64,000 nucleotides of DNA from Nipponacmea schrenckii. Its lineage: Eukaryota > Mollusca > Gastropoda > Lottiidae. Within the stretch, counting starts at the first letter, position 1. The number at the start of each line of letters is the position of its first letter. Of this stretch, positions 55,391 to 64,000 are shown in pieces. The notes beneath the pieces are model-generated. The model did not search any database, had not been told where the DNA came from, and was given only the letters and a program-made list of their open reading frames with translations. Location of the stretch: NCBI GenBank assembly GCA_030562195.1, contig CM060200.1, positions 8,494,001 through 8,558,000 of the forward strand. The letters are read 5' to 3'. The translations under genes were made by a program, and so were the position numbers.

Positions 55391-56335
55391 CTTTTTAAAT
55401 TGTTTTAATTATATGATCATTCTAAGACGCAGTAATCCTTTAACAGAGAAGTTATTAATTATCCACTGGGATAAAAGATCTCCAAAAACCATTCTAAAAG
55501 GCAAGTCAAGAGTTGAATCAAGCTATTTTACATTGTTCTGTCAGTCTTTATCAACGGCACGAATTGATATTTTGATATTTAGAATGTTGCGTGTTGTTTG
55601 AGCGTTTATAACATAGCTTCACTTTGGTTTAATTTCACCCTAAATTCATACAAATCACAAATAAATATCCATTATTTTGCCTTATAAATATCAGTGAAAG
55701 ATTTTGTCAAGAAATTGATATGATATATGTCAATACTTGTGTGATAATTTTATATTTGTGGTTCCAGCAGGGGTATATTATTTTCAACAAAAAAACATTT
55801 ATCACTAATATATATTATAGAAAACAAGATAAATATTAATACATCTTATAATGAAAGGTGCATCAATTCTCATTTTTATTTTCTAATTCGCACATAATGT
55901 TCCATTGATAGTCACAGAGTAACATACGATATTCCAGAAGTTTGAGCACGTCCCGTATCATCAACCACACAGCTGGGATTCAATAACGTTTGTCTATGGG
56001 CGTTTTTAATATAAAATCATTGACGTTTCGAGTAAGGGAACTTATCACTACTTACATGTTTATCCTGATTACTTTTTCGGGACTATCGGCACAACCTCGT
56101 CGCTTTCCTTCGATTTTTTAATGCAATGAACGTTTTGGCATGTAGCGACTAATGGATTTGACCTTTCAAAATGTCCAATATAATACAAGGATCAAGGCAG
56201 TATGTTGCTGGTAATAGTTGTTGCATGAGTTGAGATAATATAATAACTCCATTCAAATACAGTCCAGCGTTCAACACAAATTCGTTAAATTGCTCTGATA
56301 TAAATTGAAAATTCTTAATCTTAGAAATGAAATCG

Positions 56336-56540
56336 AAATGAATGCAGTTTTATGTCCTACTCTTCTGCAACTAATAATAACGAGCAACGCCATACAGTTG
56401 GCAATGAGGAAAATTTTGCTAGAACAGCGGCATAAGCCTTCTCTTTTTGCGATTTCCAATCGAACCGTCGAGTGGTTCCCATTCTGTAGAGCACGTGGCC
56501 TCGGTTCATTGTCCCAACTTTGCTCTTGTGAACGTTAGAT
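56336..56540 (-). repeat. SINE 3' portion, minus strand
   Basis: 'gcagttttatgtcctactct', 'gcaacgccatacagttgg', 'ttttgctagaacagcggcat' and 'gcctcggttcattgtcccaa' match the 41.9-42.08 kb copy over most of its length. The 'gttaaagatccc' stretch of the core is partly lost. Confidence 0.75.
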
Positions 56541-57714
56541 ATCTTTGATAAATTTATATTCCTCACAGCTCTTTTTTTCCCTCAGAAACCGAATTCACTT
56601 AAAAAGAGTTTTGATATTGAAGGTCTATAACAAATGATAAAGGGATCGAACTACATATAACTGTTCTTCTTTCCTATCGTGTCAAATGTTCTAGACTTCT
56701 TACGAAAGTTTGTTAAATGGTGGAAAGTTAGAAATGAATTTTTTTTATAAATAAAGTAATTGTACTGCACTAGTTCACTGCACAAATTGATTCCACAAAT
56801 TACGTTAAAGTTTCTAATAGCGTGCCTCGATTCTTCCCTTAAAGGCACCTTAAAGATTTGGTTAGAAAATATCATGCAAAATGACGTGTTGTAGAAGGTA
56901 TTTCTACATTAAGTGTGATCTAAAAGCTACCAGCTTGACCGGTATCATTATCTAAGCTTCAATAATTGATTGACCTGATAAGTAATTTCATTTTTTCAAG
57001 TCAGACTTTCAAGTGTGAATAATACAGAATTTATACATTTTATTGTGTAAATACTAAACAGAACGTAAAAGAACGTGTTGTTACTCAAAGTTTCACGTTA
57101 TGCGATCTTGCATCCCGATGCATCCCGACTTAAGTTGAAAATATTCTCATGTCTTCATTTCGAGATAAGTTCGGAACGTTTATTTAAAGACGTGTTCTGA
57201 GGGGAATTAATGAAGGAAAGCTGAACACTGGTACAGCCTTCGTTTTTAAAATTTTATTCTATTAAAGTTTTGAAGATATATAATATTCCTGACAAATTTC
57301 GCTGTTTTTCTACTTCATTTTTCACACTACAAACGAAGAGTTCATTATGAACAATAGGGTACATTTACCATAGAGCAAATAATCTGACTGAAAAATTAGA
57401 GGACATTCAAAAAAAGTGTGGGAAGTTTCTGAAGTGGAGGACAAGAATTATAATGGAGTCTAACGAACTATTCATAAGGCCAGCCTAGTCGCTTTTTCAC
57501 TTTTTGATAAAACAGTCTTTCAATTGACACGTTTATTTTCGACAATATATTTCAAAACTAGAACGTCCTTGAAAGGTTACGGTCATTTTTTCATTCAAAG
57601 TTCAAATAGTTATGTTCAATGGGAACTGAAAATCCAAGTTTTATTCATTGGTGACAGTCTTGACCATAAAGGAAGATTCATTCTTTAAAAGGACTTTAAG
57701 AAACAATTCTCAAA

Positions 57715-57900
57715 CTTAGTCAATATGAGTATATAATCACCAGCTTGACTTACCAGGTGCCATGACTAAAAAATGGATTCTATTTAATATAACAATTACT
57801 ACGATCTATCCATTCGATTAAAAAATAATTGAAAACCTCTTTAAACTATGTTTAAAATTACTTAGTTTTATGGATAATTACTAAGCCTCTATGGGTTGAT
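57715..57900. repeat. Third copy of the 32.2/55.1 kb repeat family
   Basis: 'agtcaatatgagtatataat', 'gacttaccaggtgccatgac' and 'atggataattactaagcc' correspond to blocks in the other two copies, with more divergence. Confidence 0.5.
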
Positions 57901-59914
57901 TGGATTACAGAAGAATTCTTTCGTAAAGTTTTGTCACCAGACATGTCTACAGGTGAACAAAGACATTTTAGATTAGTAATATTTAAGGATTATTTTAATA
58001 TTTATATATATTTATTCTTTTGAAGCAATTGGGACCAATTATTCTAATGCTCCAACTCGAATGCCTCACTGATCGTAACAGGCGGCTCTCTAATCCAAAC
58101 AACAAAGATATCCACCACGTTTCTCACCTATTATATATTTCGATATCGTGTCAGATGGAGCGATCTTGCAGCGATCTTGCAGCCATCTTGCAGCCATTGC
58201 AACCTTCATAATACGCTAATCTGTATGTAAAACTGTATGTTCCACACCTGTATATAATATATATTTATATCAGATGTAACGAGATCGAGTTGAAACTTAT
58301 GTACTCCTACATCTGTAATATATTATTTGCTATCGTAATGCATTTTCTCAAATACGTCAGTATCAATTCATTCATTTCATATTCGACACAGTAACAGTTT
58401 TTTTGCTTTTTCGAAAATGTATATGAAGCTGGTTAGATTCCAGCAGCGATATTACCTCTTGTTCACTCCATATAGTCAACGTCCATTACCTTGAATCCAC
58501 TCTCATGTCTAAATATATGCTTACAAGTAACATTTTTTTTTATCTTGAAATATATTTATTCAAAAAATATAATTTTTACAAACAATTGCAATAGACTAGT
58601 ATTACAAATTTGAGAGAAGTGGGTTTAAAAACAATTATTTTTTTTTTTTTTAAATTTACAAATTTTTTATATTTTATACATCTTTTTAAGATGAAATGCA
58701 TTCATCTTGGATATGGATAACGTAAACGTGTTTATGTTAAGGTGCATGTAGCCTTATAAAGGCGCGTGGTTATACTAGGCCTAATATCTTGGAATAGTAC
58801 GTTGATAATAGCTAAAAATCAATTTACCAATGACCTTACTTGATGTCAATGTAGTATTCTTGGGATCTTACACCATTCGAGAGAAGATTTATGATCTGAA
58901 GATTTTCTGGATCACCCATCTGATTTTCTACTGTGCGAATCGCAAACATTCACGCCTCGATATTAACATTAAATGTGCCGTCCATAGATTAAATTTGAGA
59001 TTTGAAGAGTCGCAGACGCCTACAACATTGTAATCAATACTAACTGGGTTATCCTTGTGCTCTCAATAGCCCAACACGTTTTGCCAGCATCGATTTGTGG
59101 TTTATTCTCTTTTCAAATCTTCCCCCACCTTCTCTTGACAGATTAATATAATCAGAGGTGATTCGCAGGATATTTGGTTATGACTAAGGAAAAACATCAT
59201 AAAACTCTAGACTAGAACATGCCTGTTGTGGAATACATTTACCCAATTATCTAGACTGATTGTTTGGAGATGAGACTGACTTCAAATAGAAAGGGCCCGA
59301 CACTGCTTGTGGCCTTTATCTCGCTTTATTCAAAAAGACGTGTTCGGTGCAAAGTTGGTCTAATGAAGAACCGAGTATTTGATCCTTCTTAAAGGAACCT
59401 GGCTATCTATTTATCCAGAAGACTTAGTTCTATGAACCCGTCATTATTTACTGTCAATCACTTGTTTTAATTGACAATAATCTTATGTCTTCCTCTAGTC
59501 AATTTATCTATTGGTCTAACAGATTAGGACCTAAATAGAATCAATATAAGACTTTGTTCGAGCATCGCTAACTGGTATTGATAAAACAAAGTTTTTCGCT
59601 TATTGCTACTTGAAATATAAGCCAATTAGGTCAAATTGGCAACTTGAGAGTAATCCTACAGTCTGAAAAATATAAAGTATTCCACAGAACAAAAGTTTCG
59701 TATGCAAATTAAAAATGCCATAAATTATATGCTACATGGTGGTCTGTTACTAGTTTTAAAAGACATTTATTCTGTGCGATTAATGGAAATTTATAACTAA
59801 AATAAAATACAAAATTTCGGGTTCTGTAATTTGACAGTGTAGCAATTTAAACCACACAAGACTGTAACGTCGTTAACACGTTTATTCCTAAAAGTTTTTT
59901 GCACAATAATAAGC
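57901..59914. other. Intergenic region, nothing recognised
   Basis: The sequence is AT-rich with poly-T/A runs near 58530 and 58640. A threefold 'gcgatcttgcag'-like repetition occurs at about 58160-58195. Short open frames show no conserved motif. Confidence 0.5.
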
Positions 59915-61331
59915 AAAGTACGACGGCCCTAAGTAGTAACATTGTCTAATAGTCACGAAATTTAAAGGTAAAGTTTTAATTTTCAAAGCGTAAAATAAAA
60001 ATTATAGCACAATGTAATTAGTTACAGTGTAGCACGATGTAATAAGTCAAAATGTAGCACGATGTAACTAGTAACAGTGTAGCACGATATTATTAGTAAC
60101 AGTGTAGCACAATGTAATAAGTAACAGTATCGCACGGCGTTAGTAGTAACATTGTCTAATAGTAACACGTACTCTATTAGTAATAGTGTAGTACGATGTA
60201 ATTAGTAACAGTGTAGTACGATGTAATTAGTAACAGTGTAGCACGATGTAATTAGTAACAGTGTAGCACGAGCTAATTAGTAACAGTGTAGCATGATGTT
60301 ATTAGTAACAGTGTAACACGATGTAATTAGTAACAGTGTAGCACGATGTGATTAGTAACAGTGTAGCACAATGTAATTAGTAACAGTATCGCACGGCATA
60401 ATTAGTAACAGTGTAGCATGATGTTATTAGTAACAGTGTAGCACGATCTAATTAGTAACAGTGTAGTACTATGTAATTAGTAACAGTGTAGTACGATGTA
60501 ATTAGTAATAGTGTAGCACGATGTAATAAGTAACAGTGTATCACGATGTACTTAGTAACAGTGTAGTACAATCTAATTAGTAACAGTGTAGTACAATCTA
60601 ATTAGTAACAGTGTAGTACGATGTAATAAGTAACAGTGTAGCACTATGTAATTAGTAACAGTGTACCACGATGTAATTAGTAACAGTGTAGCACGATGTT
60701 ATTAGTAACAGTGTAGCACAATGTAATTAGTAACAGTATCGCACGGCATAATTAGTAACAGTGTAGCATGATGTTATTAGTAACAGTGTAGCACGATCGA
60801 ATTAGTAACAGTGTAGTACTATGTAATTAGTAACAGTGTAGTACGATGTTATAAGTAACAGTGTAGCACGATGTAATAAGTAACAGTGTAGCACGATGTA
60901 ATTAGTAACAGTGTAGTACAATGTAATTAGTAACAGTGAAGCACGATGTACTTAGGGTAGCACGATGTAATTAGTAACATTGTAGCACGATGTAATTAGT
61001 AACAGTGTAGTAAAATGAAATTAGTAACAGTGAAGCACGATGTAATTAGTGTAGCACAGTGTAGCACATTATTAGTAACAGTGTAGCACAGTGTAATTAG
61101 TAACAGTGTAGCACAGTGTAATTAGTAACAGTGTAACACGATGTAATTAGTAACAGTGTAGCATGATGTAATAAGTAACAGTGTAACACGATGTAATTAG
61201 TAACAGTGTAGCATGATGTAATTAGTAACAGTGTAACCCGATGTAATTAGTAACATTGTAGCACGATGTAATTGGTAACAGTGTAGCACGATGTAATTAG
61301 TAACAGTGTAGCACGATGTAATTAGTAACAG
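59915..61331. repeat. 25-bp satellite/minisatellite array, ~1.4 kb
   Basis: More than 50 copies of 'agtaacagtgtagcacgatg' plus 'taatt' run head to tail, with a degenerate start (59915-60010) and a clean end at 61331. Point variants (gtagtac, gcatgatgtt, gtatcgcacggc, aataagt) mark individual units. A run of variant units at 60361-60535 recurs at 60711-60885, exactly 350 bp (14 units) later, showing local block duplication. Many units contain the palindromic TAATTA. Confidence 0.95.
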
Positions 61332-63449
61332 TTTGTTGAGAAGAAGTGTTAACCTTTTGCCAAAAGTACAGACGATGCTAATTTTTTTTGCTATGTTCAT
61401 TGTGTACATATAAATATCAATAAAAACTATTAACCAAACTTATTTGCTCTTCTTTATAAACAAATTGTTCAAAATGGTTCTACTTAGACAAAAATAAGTG
61501 TAGAAGATATAAAATTAATCCTTTCGTTCTGTTGAAGTCGTATATGAATAATTAGATTCCAATATATCTTCTTTTTATCTTGGAAATTGATTTCTTCAAC
61601 AGGTGTGCTATTTAAGAAATGTGTAGACCGCCTATAGTCAAATCTATATATTCCTTCCAAATTCATTACATGAACCATTTGCTTTCAAATATAAATTAAT
61701 TACCCATTGTATGTTTCAAGACAGTAGAGGGGAATTGAACATCGAACATTGATTGAAGTTTAGATAAAATCACATCATGTATTACATCAATCAAAATTTG
61801 TATTACAGGTATAACGTGAAAGGGGCAACTTTGATATTTTCTACAAATTATATACACATGAATATTTGTGATCCTGGTAAGTTTATAGTTGACTAGTTTT
61901 TGAGGAAAAGTTTTTGAGTAATTATTGCCCCCGACTTGGTCTTAATGCGTCAAACTTTGTTTGTGAGGACAATTTCGTTTTCAATCGATTCTAATTTGGT
62001 GTGATCATATTAATGAGATCTTGGACAAGTTATGCTCTTGATATAAAATGTTCCAAACTTTGATCATAAGCACAATAGAACCTACAACAATGAATCAATT
62101 TAAAGAATGGTGAGTTTATTGGAATATAAGGTCTTGAGTAAGGAGCTGATACTATAGCAACAGACATTTTTTGAGTATTGAAAAGAAAGATTTAAATCAT
62201 GATTCATGCTGCTCTTTATTGCATCTAAAATTAAACAAAGACACCGTGACGGCGTATGTTTATCTTGCCTAGCAAACTATCATTTTTCTTCTAGATCAGA
62301 AATTCCCACCAGAATGAAAGAACTGTGCGGAGACAAATAGAGGATGATAGAGATTGATGTGCTTCACTTAGCTGTATTAAATAAGTTCATATCGTGGCAG
62401 CATTCGGCAATGAAGTTCGTCTGAACAACTCTTCTGACTTATAAGTCAGAATCAGTGACGAGAGCTCGTTTAAACATTTACTAGTTCTATCACTCACATT
62501 AACATTTACTGTAAAATTACATAAGAAATCTTTATGCTTCATTTTATAAATCTACAGTGAAAAAAATATCTCACACCATCTCGTCCATTAGTATTTGGAA
62601 TTGTGGCAAATGGATATTCAATCGTTCGTTTACAACAGTAATATGAAATGCTAAAGGGAATTCCTATTCTATTTTCTGTGTTAGCTAAAGCTTAATCACT
62701 TGTACTGGGTTTTTAAGTCTTCGTTACGTGATAGTCGGCATGTAGGAAAAGGAAATGAGAGGCACAAATAACTAGAATTGATAATCGGGGTATTAAATTA
62801 TTATCTGTTTAACCCTAACACGATACAACACGTTCATACCACATGTTCTCTTCAATAAGAAACATTTAAAAAAGACATAATTATGATAAGGATTTTGCAG
62901 TAGAAGAAAATTCATATATTAACATTTATCGAATACACATTTTTCATGTTTTTATTTTACCGAAATAATAAGCACCATACTATCCCGTGTCAAAAATCAT
63001 CACAAACCTAAATAATGCCATAAAACCATTCGCATTATCGCGAATAATTCTCAAATCTTTGCGTTTAGTAGCTTTCTCACTATATGAAAAAGTCGTTTCC
63101 GAACACGCAATGTCCTGTCGTTAATGACTTTGGTACAAAAAAAAAACAACATGTCAAGTAAAAAAGTGTTTTCCGAATCGCAAAGTACAATTTAAAATAA
63201 AAAGTGACATGCGTTGCGTTGCGTTTAATAAAACAAAACATTTCGATGGGTTATGTTAGTTTCTACAGTATATCACAGGGAGACCATACGTTTTCAGAAA
63301 ACTGCCTTGCGGATAAATGAACACAGTGCTGGTTATTGTTTATCTTCTCTAAAATGCACTGCCCAAGGTGGAATATGTACTTCATTACACATATTTGAAG
63401 ACGAGATTTTATGGCCTTCTATTAAAAATGTTAGATTCCAAACTTTCAC
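61332..63449. other. Intergenic region, nothing recognised
   Basis: No gene or repeat with copies in the window was recognised. Open frames are short and without motifs. Confidence 0.5.
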
Positions 63450-63510
63450 CCGTCCAAATTAGCTCATAAGGTGCAGAGGAGTTGGACGTAAAACTCCTTT
63501 CATTTCATTT
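63450..63510 (+). repeat. SINE 3' tail fragment
   Basis: 'aattagctcataaggtgcag' and 'gacgtaaaactcctttcatt' match the SINE tails at 35.42-35.47 kb and 46.55-46.59 kb. The upstream part is not clearly related, so this is a short 5'-truncated copy. Confidence 0.7.
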
Positions 63511-64000
63511 TCAATTTCGACTCTTCCACATGAAATTAAGTAAATTTTAAAAGAATTTCACTCGTTGGATGTGGATCAAATAGGCCTCAAACGTTTTAAC
63601 TTACGAATGAATAATGCTACCACTTCTATTTCGAACAATTAAGCATGAGAAAAAATGTTTTTCTTGAGAGTAAAAAGCCATTGATCTATAATACTACTAA
63701 GAACAACTACTAAAAATTAATTTGTTATTCATTGGCTTCATAAAAGACATCCGCTCGAAAGTCTTCTGATTAAACTGTGGTTTTAAGACAATATTTAGAA
63801 AAGATTTTAGTCGTAAGATGAAATCTTAATCAATGAAAACCACTGATATTTGTTAGATTTTCATTAGTTTGTACATTTTACTATCTGTTTGCCTACAGAG
63901 TTTTTTTTTATTTAATCATCTATTTCATCTTAATATTTTTCGTATTTAAAAAATCTCATACTGCCTTTTGACTCATCACCTGAAAAGATGGATTACCACA
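63511..64000. other. End of window, nothing recognised
   Basis: The sequence is AT-rich with no supported feature. Confidence 0.5.

Larger units (their letters stand above)
53961..56347. repeat. Segmental duplication, copy 2 (about 2.4 kb)
   Basis: It is composed of A' (53960-54550), a unique block C (54551-55823) and B' (55824-56347), in direct orientation and adjacent to copy 1. Block C is flanked by 'aattatag' and 'atattatag' and includes an interspersed repeat at 55130-55390. C was either inserted into copy 2 or deleted from copy 1. B' runs straight into a SINE tail, which in copy 1 is replaced by the start of A', so the duplication junction lies at that SINE. Confidence 0.9.

Noticed and set aside
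61197..61409. Minus-strand open frame with repeated LLITSCYTVTNYI-like units
   Set aside because: It is produced by the 25-bp satellite being read in frame over three units; it is not a protein gene.

Overview
The window is animal nuclear DNA: strongly AT-rich, with one intron-split gene and abundant interspersed and tandem repeats. The repeats point to a mollusc, most likely a gastropod such as a limpet (inference). They include a tRNA-headed SINE with a 'cgtaaaac' tail, short 'gttacctcccttgat' and 'gggcaataactc' motifs, and non-autonomous DNA transposons. No prokaryotic, organellar or viral gene was recognised.

Gene. One protein-coding gene is well supported: an AP-2 family transcription factor (TFAP2) on the + strand, with seven coding exons from 10296 to 29266. 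Spliced, the exons give 1473 nt (490 residues plus stop), with reading frame preserved across all six junctions and intron phases 0, 0, 1, 2, 1, 2. The N-terminal half carries the PPxY activation region. The C-terminal half carries the basic region and helix-span-helix dimerisation domain and is very close to vertebrate AP-2. A promoter-like stretch (GGGCGG, CRE-like TGCGTCAC, CCAAT) lies at about 9870-9990.

Layout. 1-9.87 kb is upstream non-coding DNA, with a 30/24-bp minisatellite at 7.75-8.35 kb. 10.3-29.3 kb is the AP-2 gene; intron 2 (7.9 kb) holds a short reverse-transcriptase relic. 29.3-31.3 kb is probable 3' UTR and flank. 31-64 kb has no recognisable host gene and is a repeat landscape: a SINE (35.2 kb) and truncated relatives, foldback repeats (36-38 kb), a pair of perfect short-loop palindromes (39.75 kb), a 740-bp PIF/Harbinger element with 34-bp terminal inverted repeats and remnants of both element proteins (40.67-41.41 kb), a 540-bp foldback MITE (43.5-44.0 kb), two diverged minisatellites (51.1-52.5 kb), a near-identical tandem segmental duplication (52.7-56.3 kb) and a 25-bp satellite with local higher-order structure (59.9-61.3 kb).

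No new multi-gene system was found. The most notable items are the intact AP-2 gene with an unfamiliar first coding exon, the Harbinger remnant with both element genes converging, the short-loop palindromes, the recent segmental duplication, and the 25-bp array that repeats a TAATTA core.
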